A DNA stretch of 64,000 bases, taken from NCBI GenBank assembly GCA_965198325.1, contig CBDAPE010000018.1:310001-374000 (forward strand). Reading direction: 5' to 3'. Shown here piece by piece: positions 8,682 through 19,540 of this stretch. Position numbers and translations under genes: made by a program. Source of the DNA: CBDAPE01 sp965198325. GTDB taxonomy: Bacteria; Pseudomonadota; Alphaproteobacteria; UBA828; JAPUJA01. The notes beneath the pieces were generated by a model. The model did not search any database, was not told where the DNA came from, and saw nothing but the letters and a program-made list of their open reading frames with translations. How positions within the stretch are numbered: the stretch's first letter is position 1; the number at the start of each line of letters is the position of its first letter.

Positions 8682-9044
8682 TCAGGGGCGCCAGGCGTCA
8701 GGAAAATGTCGGGGCCAACGCCGGGGGGTCACCGCGATGACGTCGAACCGGACTCCTAGAGTGGCAAATTTTGGGTGCTGCGCCAAGAAGCTCGACGCCG
8801 CGCGCGCAATTCTTTTGCGGGCCCGGGGGGTGACGGCCTCGAGCGCCTGCTCGATCCGCCCACGCGCCTTGACTTCGACGAACGCCAACACGCCGGCGCG
8901 TTGCGCGATGAGATCGATTTCGCCCACCGGCGTAGTGTAGCGCCGGGCGACGATGCGCCAACCCGCGAGCTGCAACCGCCAGGCGGCAAGCCGCTCCGCG
9001 CGGCGACCCCGGCGTTCCGCAACCCGCCGCGCCTGACCGGTCAT
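8682..9044 (-). CDS. yraN: UPF0102/YraN family predicted endonuclease-like protein
   Basis: This 120 aa protein has the RecB/Holliday-junction-resolvase-like core of the family: GEIDLIAQRAGVLAFVEVKARG (the E..D...EVK nuclease signature), followed by ARKRIARAASSFLAQHP and RFDVIAVTP. The nuclease function is inferred from this fold and has not been shown for most members. The ATG at 9044 overlaps the rsmI stop as ATGA, so the two are translationally coupled. Confidence 0.92.
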   Translation of the reverse strand: MTGQARRVAERRGRRAERLAAWRLQLAGWRIVARRYTTPVGEIDLIAQRAGVLAFVEVKARGRIEQALEAVTPRARKRIARAASSFLAQHPKFATLGVRFDVIAVTPRRWPRHFPDAWRP

Positions 9045-10036
9045 GAAGAGTCGGCGGCCTTGCCGGCGAGCGCCAGGGCCCGGCGATAAACCCGCCGGCG
9101 GGGTTCGCCCGTCGCGCCCGCCACGGCGTCGACCGCATCCTTGAGCCGGTGCGTTGCGAGCGCGGCCCGAAGCGCGCCATCGAGCGCCTCCGGGTCCGTC
9201 GCACCCCGGTCCCCGGCCGTCGGCGGGCCGATCACGACGACCACCTCGCCCCGGGGCGGACCGTCTTCGGCGTAGGCGGCCGCCAGGGCATCGAGGGGGC
9301 CGCGTCGGGCCTCCTCGTAGCGCTTCGTGAGTTCCCGGGCGACACAGGCCTCCCGGGGCCCCAGGGTCTCGGCCATGTCGGTCAGGGTCTCGGGCAAGCG
9401 GCGCGCCGCCTCGAACACCACGAGGCTCGCCCGCACGCCCGCCAGAGCCGCGAGATCCTTGCGCCGGGCCGCAGCCCGGGTGGGCAGGAAGCCGACCACG
9501 AGGAAGCGGTCGGTCGGCAGGCCGGCGATACTGAGCGCGGCAAGCGGCGCGCTGGCGCCGGGTAGGGCGGTCACCCGGTGGCCCGCTTCGATCGCCGCGC
9601 GGACCAGCTTGTAGCCCGGATCGGAGACCAGGGGCGTGCCCGCGTCGGAGACCAGGCAGACCACCTCGCCCTGGGCCAGGCGCCTGAGCAGCTTGGGCCG
9701 CGCGGCCCGGGCATTATGCTCGTGGTAGGGCGCGAGCGGCGTCTTCAAGCCATGCAGCGCGAGCAGACTTCGGGTCTTGCGGGTGTCCTCGCAGGCGATC
9801 ACGTCGGCGGCCTCCAGCAGATCGAGCGCGCGCAGCGTGATGTCGCGGGCATTCCCGATCGGGGTCGCGGTGAGGTAGAGACCGGGCTCGGGGCACGCGG
9901 GCGCCGGTTTACTTAAGCTCTCCCGCTCGCTAGGCTTCCCGGAATCCTGGGGTCTGGAACCGGAGGGTCGCGTTGCCCGATTTGGCGCTTCGCCGCTGGC
10001 GGAAGACCGTTTGCGGCCCGTTCTCTGTCGCGTCAT
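9041..10036 (-). CDS. rsmI: 16S rRNA 2'-O-ribose C1402 methyltransferase
   Basis: This 331 aa protein uses SAM to methylate the ribose of C1402 in 16S rRNA. The TP-methylase core starts at GLYLTATPIGNARDIT and continues with ACEDTRKTRSLL, SDAGTPLVSDPG and TALPGASAPLAALSIAGLP. The first 50 residues are a poorly conserved serine/arginine/proline-rich extension. The ATG at 10036 is the only ATG, GTG or TTG in frame before the core, so the gene must overlap the first 64 bp of the divergent lpoA-like gene if that gene starts at 9973. The core is intact. Confidence 0.93.
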   Translation of the reverse strand: MTRQRTGRKRSSASGEAPNRATRPSGSRPQDSGKPSERESLSKPAPACPEPGLYLTATPIGNARDITLRALDLLEAADVIACEDTRKTRSLLALHGLKTPLAPYHEHNARAARPKLLRRLAQGEVVCLVSDAGTPLVSDPGYKLVRAAIEAGHRVTALPGASAPLAALSIAGLPTDRFLVVGFLPTRAAARRKDLAALAGVRASLVVFEAARRLPETLTDMAETLGPREACVARELTKRYEEARRGPLDALAAAYAEDGPPRGEVVVVIGPPTAGDRGATDPEALDGALRAALATHRLKDAVDAVAGATGEPRRRVYRRALALAGKAADSS

Positions 10037-11415
10037 GGTTGCTTGCCGTCGCGCTGTTCCTGGCCGCTTGCCAGGAGGGGGCCAGACTACCGGGTTGGCT
10101 CGAGGATTCGCAACCGGCGGAGCCGCCCGTTGTCGAGGCTCCGCCGCCCCAGCCCGAACCCGAACCGGAACCCGCCCTCGAAGTCGTCGAGCTCACGGCG
10201 ATCGAACCCGTCGAGATCGAAGTCGAGCCCCTCGACATCGTCGAGCTGGGTCCGGCCAGGGTGGGCTTCCTGGTTCCGCTGACGGGTCGCGGCGCCGACG
10301 AGGGCCGCGCCATGCTCGACGCCGCCCAGATCGCATTGTTTGACGTCGGCGAAACGATCGTCCTGTTGCCGCGCGACACGAAAGGCCGTCCCGAGGCGGC
10401 CGCCGAAGCCGCTGCCGCCGTGATCGGCGAGGGCGCCGAGCTTATCCTCGGTCCCCTGTTTGCCGACTCGGTCGAGGCGGTCGCCCCGCTCGCGCACGAC
10501 GCCGGCATCAACTTGGTCGCCTTTTCGACGGATCCCCGGGTCGCCGGCGACGACAGTCTGCTGATCGGCTTCACCTCGGCCCAGCAGGTTGTCAGGCTCG
10601 TGGCCTTCGCGCGCGCCCAGGGGCTCTCCCGGTTCGCGGTCCTGGCGCCCGATACGGCTTACGGTCAGGCGGTGGTTTCCCAATACCGCGCGGCGGTCGC
10701 CGGGGCCGGCGCGGAGCTGTCCCGTGCGGAGTTCTATGCGCCCGACGGCAGCGACGCCCAGGCGGTGGTGCGCCGGCTCGCCAATTACGACGCGCGCAAC
10801 GGGGCGCTCCGCGCCCAGATCGCCGAGTTCGAGGCGCGCGACGACGAGCTCGCCCGGCAGGCGCTGGCCCGGCTCGATGGCCTCGACACCCTCGGGCCCG
10901 CGCCCTTCGACGCGCTGTTGATCGCCGACGGCGGACCCGGCCTGCGCTCTGTCGCGCCGCTTCTGCCCTATTACGACATCGACCCCAACGAGGTGCGTTT
11001 GATGGGCACGGGCCTGTGGGATGACCCCGAAACGCTTTCCGAACCGACCCTCCTGGGCGGCTGGTTCGTCAGTCCCCCGCCTGCCGCGCGCGAACGCTTC
11101 GTCGCCCGCTTCGAGCGGATTTACGGCGAACGCCCACCACGCCTGGCGACGCTCGCCTACGATGCCACCGCGCTGGCCGGCGTACTCTCGCGCTTTCCCA
11201 CGGGCGCCGATTTCAGCTACGAGTCTCTCCGTTCGTCGAACGGCTTTGTCGGCGTCGACGGGGTCTTCCGGTTCGGCGCCGACGGTCTTGCGGAGCGCGG
11301 CCTCGCGGTCCTCGAGGTGGGCGCCGGCGGCAGTGCCTGGGTGATCGACGAGGCCCCGACCACCTTCCAGACGGCGGCGCAGCGGGCCGAAGACAGTCCC
11401 GGATCCGCCGATTAG
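9973..11415 (+). CDS. LpoA-like penicillin-binding protein activator lipoprotein
   Basis: I chose the TTG at 9973 because GGAGG lies a few bases upstream and the resulting N-terminus is basic and then hydrophobic, with lipobox FLAACQ near residue 33. The product is 480 aa. A proline/glutamate-rich stretch (residues about 48-80) leads to a periplasmic-binding-protein-like domain with RVGFLVPLTGRGADEGRAML and ILGPLFADSVEAVAPLA, the usual C-terminal half of LpoA proteins. In gammaproteobacteria LpoA activates PBP1A from the outer membrane; the partner here is inferred only. The 3' end overlaps hemW by 4 bp, tail to tail. Confidence 0.85.
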   Translation: MPDLALRRWRKTVCGPFSVASWLLAVALFLAACQEGARLPGWLEDSQPAEPPVVEAPPPQPEPEPEPALEVVELTAIEPVEIEVEPLDIVELGPARVGFLVPLTGRGADEGRAMLDAAQIALFDVGETIVLLPRDTKGRPEAAAEAAAAVIGEGAELILGPLFADSVEAVAPLAHDAGINLVAFSTDPRVAGDDSLLIGFTSAQQVVRLVAFARAQGLSRFAVLAPDTAYGQAVVSQYRAAVAGAGAELSRAEFYAPDGSDAQAVVRRLANYDARNGALRAQIAEFEARDDELARQALARLDGLDTLGPAPFDALLIADGGPGLRSVAPLLPYYDIDPNEVRLMGTGLWDDPETLSEPTLLGGWFVSPPPAARERFVARFERIYGERPPRLATLAYDATALAGVLSRFPTGADFSYESLRSSNGFVGVDGVFRFGADGLAERGLAVLEVGAGGSAWVIDEAPTTFQTAAQRAEDSPGSAD

Positions 11416-12563
11416 ATAACCAGCGCCGCGATCACGGCGTTCAGGACCCGCCGGCCGGCCGGGGTCGCGCGCACGCCCCGCTCGTCCTGCTCGATGAAGC
11501 CGCCCTCGCAAAGCCGTGCCAGCGCGCCTTGATCGATCGCGTCGCCAAGCGCCATGCCCGTGCGCCGCGCGAACGCAGCCGCGTCGAGACCCTCGGTCAG
11601 GCGCAGGCCCATCAGGACCGCTTCGCCCGCGCGCTCCCCCGCATCCAGCGCGCGATCCTCGATCAGGCCGTGGCCCGTGGATTCGACCCGGGTGAGCCAG
11701 TCTTCGGGGCGCTGGGTCCGGCGCGTCGCGCAGGCTCCCATGCGTCCGTGGGCGCCCGGGCCAATGCCGGCATAGTCGCCATATCGCCAGACGGCGAGGT
11801 TATGACGACATTGTGCGCCGGCTCTCGCGTGATTGGAGACCTCGTAGGCCGGCAACCCGGCGGCCTCGAGCATCTCCTGGGTGATGTCGTAGAGAGCGGC
11901 ACCGGCATCCTCGCCTGGCACGGCGAATTCCCCGTCGCGCACCGCCGCGAAAAACGCCGTGCCCTTCTCGATCGTGAGTTGATAGAGCGAGAGATGATCG
12001 CCGGCCAGCGCGAGCGCGCGGGCGAGCTCGGCCTTCCAGGCGGCGATGCCCTGCCCGGGCCGGGCGTAGATCAGGTCGAACGAGACCCGCCCGAATTGGG
12101 CCGTCGCCAGGCCGAGCGCGCCGAGCGCTTGCGCGGCGTCGTGTTCACGGCCCAGAAAGCGGAGCGCATCGTCATCGAGCGCCTGGATGCCGAGCGAGAG
12201 GCGGTTGATCCCCGCCTCGCGAATGGCGGCGAACCGGGCGGCCTCCGCCGAGGTCGGGTTGGCCTCGAGGGTGATTTCGATATCCGGAGCGGCCCGCCAG
12301 TGATCCTTCGCCCGTTCGATCAGGGCCGCGGCCGTCTCGGGCGCCATCAGCGAGGGCGTGCCGCCGCCGAAGAAGATCGAACCCAACGGCCGGCCGGCGC
12401 TCGCGGCCGCCGCATGATCGAGCTCGGCCAGCAACGCGGCCCGCCAGCGGCCGTGGTCGATCCCGTCCGTGACGTGGCTGTTGAAGTCGCAATAGGGGCA
12501 TTTCGACCGGCAGAACGGCCAGTGGACGTAGAGCGCAAGGGGATCGGCGGCGGAATCGGTCAT
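11412..12563 (-). CDS. hemW: Radical SAM heme chaperone HemW
   Basis: This 383 aa protein starts at the ATG at 12563, which overlaps the rdgB stop as ATGA; an earlier ATG 18 bp upstream is less likely. The radical SAM cluster motif is CRSKCPYCDF near residue 22. GGGTPSLM, EANPTS and RLSLGIQALDD follow in the order typical of HemW, and a short HemN_C-like domain closes the protein. HemW delivers heme to respiratory proteins and was once annotated as coproporphyrinogen oxidase. The rph-rdgB-hemW order is common in alphaproteobacteria. Confidence 0.93.
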   Translation of the reverse strand: MTDSAADPLALYVHWPFCRSKCPYCDFNSHVTDGIDHGRWRAALLAELDHAAAASAGRPLGSIFFGGGTPSLMAPETAAALIERAKDHWRAAPDIEITLEANPTSAEAARFAAIREAGINRLSLGIQALDDDALRFLGREHDAAQALGALGLATAQFGRVSFDLIYARPGQGIAAWKAELARALALAGDHLSLYQLTIEKGTAFFAAVRDGEFAVPGEDAGAALYDITQEMLEAAGLPAYEVSNHARAGAQCRHNLAVWRYGDYAGIGPGAHGRMGACATRRTQRPEDWLTRVESTGHGLIEDRALDAGERAGEAVLMGLRLTEGLDAAAFARRTGMALGDAIDQGALARLCEGGFIEQDERGVRATPAGRRVLNAVIAALVI

Positions 12564-13189
12564 GGTGTCTCGTCGAAACATGCCGCCGTCAGCTTGGCGA
12601 AGGCGTCGGCCCGGTGGCTCATGGCGTGCTTTTTCTCGGGCTCCATCTCGCCGAAGGTCAGGTCATGGCCGCGGGGCACGAAGATCGGGTCGTAGCCGAA
12701 GCCGCGGCTGCCCCGGGGCGGAAAGGCGAGATGTCCGTCGATGCGCCCTTCGAAGCTTTCGCAATGGCCGTCGGGCCAGGCGAGGGTGAGCGCGGCGCTG
12801 AAATGGGCCCGGGCGCCGGTCGGCGCAACGCCGCGCTGGGCGAGTTCCCGTTCGACCCTGTCCATTGCGGTCCCGAAATCCTTTCCCGGCCCCGCCCAGC
12901 GCGCCGAAAGGATGCCCGGCGCACCGTCCAGGCCATCGACCACCAGCCCTGAATCATCCGCCAGCGCCGGTCCGTCAGCCAACGCCGCGGCGGAGCGGGC
13001 CTTGATCTCCGCGTTGGCGACGAAATCGGCGCCGGTCTCCGGAGGCTCCGGCAGGCCGAGCGCGCTCGCGGCGGCGACGTCGGCTCCATAGGACGCGAGC
13101 AGCGCGGCAATCTCCCGGACCTTGCCCGGATTGTGGCCCGCGATCACCAGGCGGCCCCCGGAAAAGCGGCGGAAAACCCTCGGCTCCAT
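12560..13189 (-). CDS. rdgB: XTP/dITP diphosphatase (RdgB/HAM1 family)
   Basis: This 209 aa enzyme removes deaminated purine nucleotides such as dITP and XTP, releasing pyrophosphate. Family motifs are all present: GHNPGKVREIAALL, ENAEIKA-type FVANAEIKARSAA, ADDSGLVVDGLDGAPGILSAR and GFGYDPIFVPRG. The start lies 3 bp after the rph stop, and the gene ends inside the hemW start codon. It is intact and belongs to a three-gene transcript. Confidence 0.95.
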   Translation of the reverse strand: MEPRVFRRFSGGRLVIAGHNPGKVREIAALLASYGADVAAASALGLPEPPETGADFVANAEIKARSAAALADGPALADDSGLVVDGLDGAPGILSARWAGPGKDFGTAMDRVERELAQRGVAPTGARAHFSAALTLAWPDGHCESFEGRIDGHLAFPPRGSRGFGYDPIFVPRGHDLTFGEMEPEKKHAMSHRADAFAKLTAACFDETP

Positions 13190-13192
13190 ACC

Positions 13193-13915
13193 CTAGTCGT
13201 TGTCCTTGAGTGCCGTGTTCTGGTGGCCGACCAGTTCCGCGATGCCTTTTTTCGCGAGTTTGAGCAGGGCCGTGAACTGCTCCTCGGAAAACGGCGACTC
13301 CTCGGCGGTGCCCTGGATCTCGACGATTCCGCCGCTCCCGGTCATGACGAAATTCGCGTCCGTGTGGGCGGCGCTGTCCTCTTCGTAATCGAGGTCGAGC
13401 ACGGCTGCGCCGTCGACGATGCCGCAGGACACCGCCGCGACCTGATCGGCGAGCGGCGTGCGCTCGATGGCGCCGTCGGCGAGGAGCTTGGCGAAAGCCT
13501 GCTGGAGCGCCACATAGGCGCCGGTGATCGCGGCGGTTCGGGTGCCGCCGTCGGCCTGGATGACATCACAGTCGACTGTGATCTGGCGCTCCCCGAAGCC
13601 CGCGAGATCGGTCACCGCACGCAAGGAGCGCCCGATCAGACGTTGGATTTCCTGCGTCCGGCCCGATTGCTTGCCCCGGGCGGCTTCCCGGGAGCCCCTG
13701 GTATGCGTCGCCCGGGGCAGCATGCCGTATTCCGCGGTCACCCAGCCGGTGCCCGAGTTGCGCAGGAACGGCGGCACGCGGTTTTCGACGCTGGCCGTGC
13801 ACAGCACCCGGGTTGCGCCGAACCGGGCCTCGCAGGAACCTTCGGCATAGGGGTTGATGCCTGCGGTCAGGCGGATCTCGCGCAACTCCGAATCGGCGCG
13901 GCCGGATGGGCGCAT
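13193..13915 (-). CDS. rph: Ribonuclease PH
   Basis: This 240 aa phosphorolytic exoribonuclease trims the 3' end of tRNA precursors. Motifs include MRPSGRADSELR at the start, GTGWVTAEYGMLPRATHTR, GRTQEIQRLIGRSLRA and DCDVIQADGGTRTAAITGA. The length matches the family and the full C-terminal region is present, unlike the truncated enzyme of some laboratory strains. It heads the rph-rdgB-hemW operon and is divergent from hrcA. Confidence 0.96.
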   Translation of the reverse strand: MRPSGRADSELREIRLTAGINPYAEGSCEARFGATRVLCTASVENRVPPFLRNSGTGWVTAEYGMLPRATHTRGSREAARGKQSGRTQEIQRLIGRSLRAVTDLAGFGERQITVDCDVIQADGGTRTAAITGAYVALQQAFAKLLADGAIERTPLADQVAAVSCGIVDGAAVLDLDYEEDSAAHTDANFVMTGSGGIVEIQGTAEESPFSEEQFTALLKLAKKGIAELVGHQNTALKDND

Positions 13916-14027
13916 GGGCTGGACTCCTTTGCGAACCCGTAAACCGGGGCGAGGAAGGCTGACATCGACTTAAACCCCGGGGCTCAACCTAACGCCGGGC
14001 GTCCGACCGGTCCAGCGCGCCCTGCCG

Positions 14028-14056
14028 TTGACGCTGATTTCGCCGCTCACTACATT
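14028..14056 (+). promoter_or_regulatory. Sigma-70-like promoter of hrcA-grpE
   Basis: TTGACG (14028-14033) and TACATT (14051-14056) are separated by 17 bases and lie 38 bases before the hrcA start. No CIRCE inverted repeat is visible around it, so autoregulation by HrcA is not indicated here. Confidence 0.65.
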
Positions 14057-14094
14057 GCAAGGGCTGGATCCCGCTTGGGAGCCGGCGGAGCAAA

Positions 14095-15180
14095 ATGCCG
14101 GAGTGTGCCGTATTGCAGAACTTGAACGAACGCTCGTGCGAGGTATTTCGCCAGATCGTCGAGGCCTATGTCGAGACCGGCGAGCCGGTCGGCTCGCGTA
14201 ATCTCTCGCACCGCCTTGAAATCGTCCTCTCGCCGGCGACCATCCGCAACGTCATGGCGGATCTGGAAGAAGCCGGCCTGCTCTATTCGCCCCACACCTC
14301 GGCGGGCCGGTTGCCCACGGCGTCGGGCCTTCGCTTGTTCGTCGACGGCCTTCTCGAACTCGGCAATCTGACTGAAGAGGAACGCGAGAAAATCGAAGCG
14401 CACTGCCAGACCGCGGGAAGCAGCGTCGAGTCCATGCTCTCCGAGGCGACCGAAGCGCTTTCGGGGCTGTCCGGCTGCGCCTGCCTAGTTTCGGCGCCCA
14501 AATCCGAGCAGCCCTTCAAGCATATCGAGTTCGTGGATCTTTCGCCGGGCCGCTGTCTCGCGGTGATGGTCACGCAAGCCGGCATGGTCGAGAACCGGCT
14601 GTTCACGACACCACCCGATCTGACCCCCTCCTCGCTCAGTGCGGCGGCGAACTATCTCAATGCCCGGCTCGTGGGACGGACCCTGAGCGAGGCCCGCGAG
14701 GTCATCGTGCGCGAGCTTCAGGAGCACCGCACCCAGCTCGATCAGCTGGCCGAGCGGGTCGTCGAGGCGGGCGTCGCCACCTGGTCCCGTACGGGCGATT
14801 CCGAGACTCTGATCGTGCGCGGTCAGGCCAATCTGTTGTCCGAGATGTCGCCGACCAGCGATTTGGAGCGGATCCGAATCCTCTTCGAAGCCCTCGAGGC
14901 GAAACAGGAGCTCGTTCGCGTGCTCGATCAAGCCCAACTCGCCGACGGCGTGCAGGTCTTCATCGGAGCGGAAAACCCGTTGTTCGGGATGAGCGATTGT
15001 TCGATGATCGTAGCGCCTTATCACAACAGCGATGCCCAGTTCATTGGCGCAATCGGCGTCGTCGGACCCACTCGCTTGAATTACGCCCGCATCATCCCCA
15101 TGGTTGATTACACCGCCCGGGTCATCGGCAAACTCCTGGACGGAACCAACGTCACTTCGATCACGGGACGACATGGCTGA
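14095..15180 (+). CDS. hrcA: Heat-inducible transcription repressor HrcA
   Basis: This 361 aa repressor of class I heat-shock genes binds CIRCE operators. The N-terminal winged helix contains EAYVETGEPVGSRNLSH and LSPATIRNVMADLEEAGLL. The HrcA core follows, with MSDLERIRILFEALE-like and GAENPLFGMSDCSMIVAPYH segments, and the C-terminus reads GVVGPTRLNYARIIPMVDYTA. The gene overlaps grpE by 8 bp. It lies back to back with rph, a common alphaproteobacterial order. Confidence 0.95.
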   Translation: MPECAVLQNLNERSCEVFRQIVEAYVETGEPVGSRNLSHRLEIVLSPATIRNVMADLEEAGLLYSPHTSAGRLPTASGLRLFVDGLLELGNLTEEEREKIEAHCQTAGSSVESMLSEATEALSGLSGCACLVSAPKSEQPFKHIEFVDLSPGRCLAVMVTQAGMVENRLFTTPPDLTPSSLSAAANYLNARLVGRTLSEAREVIVRELQEHRTQLDQLAERVVEAGVATWSRTGDSETLIVRGQANLLSEMSPTSDLERIRILFEALEAKQELVRVLDQAQLADGVQVFIGAENPLFGMSDCSMIVAPYHNSDAQFIGAIGVVGPTRLNYARIIPMVDYTARVIGKLLDGTNVTSITGRHG

Positions 15181-15877
15181 TCAGAAAGACGCGACGTCGC
15201 CGCCCGAAACCCCGGACTCCGGGGATGGCGCGGCGTCCGAGTCCGAACCCCACGAGCTGTCCAAGACGGACGAAGCGCCCGATAACGGCGAGAGTACGAT
15301 GGCTGACGCCGGCCTCGCGGAGCTCGCGCCCACCGTGGCCGAGCGCGAGACGGACGACGCCGATCTCAATGCGGCGGACCTGAAGGAACGGTTGCTCCGC
15401 GCACTGGCCGACATGGAGAATTTGCGCCGCCGCGCCCAACGCGAGCGTGAGGAGGCCGCGAAATACGCGATGACCAACTTCGCACGCGATCTGCTCACCG
15501 TGGCCGACAATCTGCGCCGTGCACTGGAAAGCATTCCAAACGACGCCCGGGCCGAGAACGAAGGCCTGCAATCCCTCGGTGACGGCGTCGAGATGACCGA
15601 GCGCGAACTCCTGAACCTGTTCGAGCGCTACGACATTCGGCGCGTGGAGCCGACTGGCGAGAAGTTCGACCCCAATTATCACCAGGCGATGTTCGAGGTC
15701 CCGGAGACCGGCGAACCGGCCGGAACGGTGGTCCGGGTCATGCAGGCGGGCTATGTGATCGGCGATCGCCTGTTGCGCCCCGCCATGGTCGGCGTCGCCA
15801 AGAGTGACGCGGGCGAGACCGACGAGTCAGACGACGAAGAGGGCGAAAGCGGTCAGCGTGTCGATACGACCGTGTGA
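15173..15877 (+). CDS. grpE: Nucleotide exchange factor GrpE
   Basis: The ATG at 15173 lies inside the 3' end of hrcA; the product is 234 aa. An acidic, low-complexity N-terminus (about residues 1-65) precedes the long helix with LLRALADMENLRRRAQRERE and YAMTNFARDLLTVADNLRRAL. The beta domain follows, with GEKFDPNYHQAMFEVP and VMQAGYVIGDRLLRPAMVGVAK. GrpE releases ADP from DnaK. The acidic tail is longer than average but not unusual for the class. Confidence 0.95.
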   Translation: MADQKDATSPPETPDSGDGAASESEPHELSKTDEAPDNGESTMADAGLAELAPTVAERETDDADLNAADLKERLLRALADMENLRRRAQREREEAAKYAMTNFARDLLTVADNLRRALESIPNDARAENEGLQSLGDGVEMTERELLNLFERYDIRRVEPTGEKFDPNYHQAMFEVPETGEPAGTVVRVMQAGYVIGDRLLRPAMVGVAKSDAGETDESDDEEGESGQRVDTTV

Positions 15878-15927
15878 GGCGCCGGGAGGACGGGCTTGGG
15901 GGGCTTGAATCGATCTCCAAAGGGTGG

Positions 15928-15956
15928 TTGCAGGCTCTGGAACGGCTTCCTATATA
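15928..15956 (+). promoter_or_regulatory. Sigma-70-like promoter of dnaK
   Basis: TTGCAG (15928-15933) and TATATA (15951-15956) are exactly 17 bases apart in the 351 bp space between grpE and dnaK. The start codon is about 270 bp further on, so a long 5' leader is expected. Apart from this promoter and the ribosome binding site AAAGAGGA, I see no other feature in that space. Confidence 0.6.
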
Positions 15957-16228
15957 AGGCCAGACGTCCGTGACGCGCCGGCCGGACAGGCGGCACGTCG
16001 GAGCGGTCTGATGCCGTCTCGAATCGCTCGAGGCCGCACATGCGGCCGGTCGGATGTCCGGCTCGCCAGCGCAGGCGGCGAACCTTCGGGTCCGCTGTCG
16101 TGAGCGAAGGGCGGTAGAGTGCCGCTTCGATTGGAGCGAAGCGGTTTGGGGATAGACCGGACGCCGGGTGTCGATACGAACCCGGCAGAGACTTTGGCCG
16201 ACGGGTTAGGCAAAGAAAAGAGGACGCG

Positions 16229-18178
<1,950 letters not shown>

Positions 18179-18272
18179 CGGTAGCCGACCGGTCGCGGCG
18201 GTGAGCCCAGGCAAGCGATGGAGCGCCGTCCCGGCTGTCGGGGCGGCTTTCCTTTGATGGCGGGCGGGTAAC

Positions 18273-19406
18273 ATGGCGAAGGCGGACTACTACGAGACCC
18301 TCGGGGTCGAGCGGGGCGCGAGCGAGGCCGACATGAAGAAGGCCTACCGCAAGCTCGCCATGGAGTACCATCCGGACCGCAATCCCGACGATGCCGCGGC
18401 CGAGCAGAAGTTCAAGGAGATCTCCGAGGCCTACGCCGTGCTCTCCGACAAGGAGAAGCGCGCGACCTACGATCAGTTCGGTCACGCCGCGTTCGACGGA
18501 CAGCCCGGCGGACCGGGTGCAGGCTTCGACTATCACTCGACCTTCGCCGACGTCTTCGACGATTTGTTCGGCGAGTTCATGGGTGGGCGGCGCGGTGCCC
18601 GGGGCGGTCAGCGCGCGACCCGCGGCGCCGACCTGCGCTACAATATGGAAATCGATCTCGAGGAAGCCTTCGCCGGTAAGCAGACGACGGTCCGGGTGCC
18701 CACCACCGTGACCTGCTCGACCTGCGACGGCTCGGGCGCGGCCGAGGGCGCCAAGCCGGAGACCTGTCCGACCTGCCGGGGCGCAGGCAAGGTGCGCGCC
18801 CAGCAGGGCTTTTTCACGATCGAGCGTAGCTGCCCGGCCTGCAAGGGCGAGGGGCGGATCGTCACCAACCCGTGCAAGGCATGCAACGGCGCCGGCCGGG
18901 TGCAGAAGGAAAAAACCCTCTCGATCAACATCCCCGCGGGTGTCGAAGACGGCACCCGGATCCGGCTCACGGGCGAGGGCGAAGCAGGCGTGCGGGGCGC
19001 TGCGTCCGGCGATCTCTATATATTCCTGTCCATCAAGTCGCACCGCCTGTTCCGGCGCGACGGTGCCAACATCTATTGCCGGGTGCCGATTCCCATGACC
19101 CGCGGAGCGCTCGGCGGCTCGATCGAGGTGCCGACCCTGGGCGGTGGACGCGCCAAGGTCACGATTCCGGCGGGCACCCAGTCGGGTCATCAGTTCCGGC
19201 TCAAGGGCAAGGGCATGCCCTTGATGCGAGGCTCGCGCCACGGCGACATGTATATCCAGGTCAACGTCGAAACCCCGGTCAACCTGACCAAGCAGCAAAA
19301 GGAGTTGTTGGCCGAGTTCGAGAAATCCGGCGGCAAGAACACCAACCCCGAATCCGAGGGCTTCTTTGCCAAGGTCAAGGATATCTGGGAAGACCTGAAG
19401 GAATAG
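18273..19406 (+). CDS. dnaJ: Chaperone protein DnaJ (Hsp40)
   Basis: This 377 aa co-chaperone has the J-domain HPD motif in MEYHPDRNPDD, a glycine-rich region around residues 72-85, and four zinc-binding CxxCxGxG repeats (CSTCDGSG, CPTCRGAG, CPACKGEG, CKACNGAG). The C-terminal substrate-binding domain ends in QQKELLAEFEKSG. It stimulates the ATPase of DnaK and delivers clients. It lies 94 bp behind dnaK and is likely co-transcribed. Confidence 0.98.
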   Translation: MAKADYYETLGVERGASEADMKKAYRKLAMEYHPDRNPDDAAAEQKFKEISEAYAVLSDKEKRATYDQFGHAAFDGQPGGPGAGFDYHSTFADVFDDLFGEFMGGRRGARGGQRATRGADLRYNMEIDLEEAFAGKQTTVRVPTTVTCSTCDGSGAAEGAKPETCPTCRGAGKVRAQQGFFTIERSCPACKGEGRIVTNPCKACNGAGRVQKEKTLSINIPAGVEDGTRIRLTGEGEAGVRGAASGDLYIFLSIKSHRLFRRDGANIYCRVPIPMTRGALGGSIEVPTLGGGRAKVTIPAGTQSGHQFRLKGKGMPLMRGSRHGDMYIQVNVETPVNLTKQQKELLAEFEKSGGKNTNPESEGFFAKVKDIWEDLKE

Positions 19407-19540
19407 TCGGCCGGCTCTCTGGCAGCCGGCAAGGCCGGCATTGGCCACCCGCCGAGACCGCGCGGCGCGCCTCAAATCGATCAGCGCGGTTCGTCAGACT
19501 CGTTGTGATCCGCCGCGGGTTACCGTAGAAATCGGTCCCC

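Noticed and set aside
15904..15925. A sigma-32 heat-shock promoter before dnaK (CTTGAA at 15904)
   Set aside because: No CCCCAT-type -10 element follows at 13-15 bases; the sigma-70-like pair at 15928-15956 is better.
14000..16228. A CIRCE operator for HrcA before hrcA or dnaK
   Set aside because: Only half-site-like GAGTGC appears (near 16106), with no inverted TTAGCACTC partner at the right spacing. In this class CIRCE usually sits before groESL.
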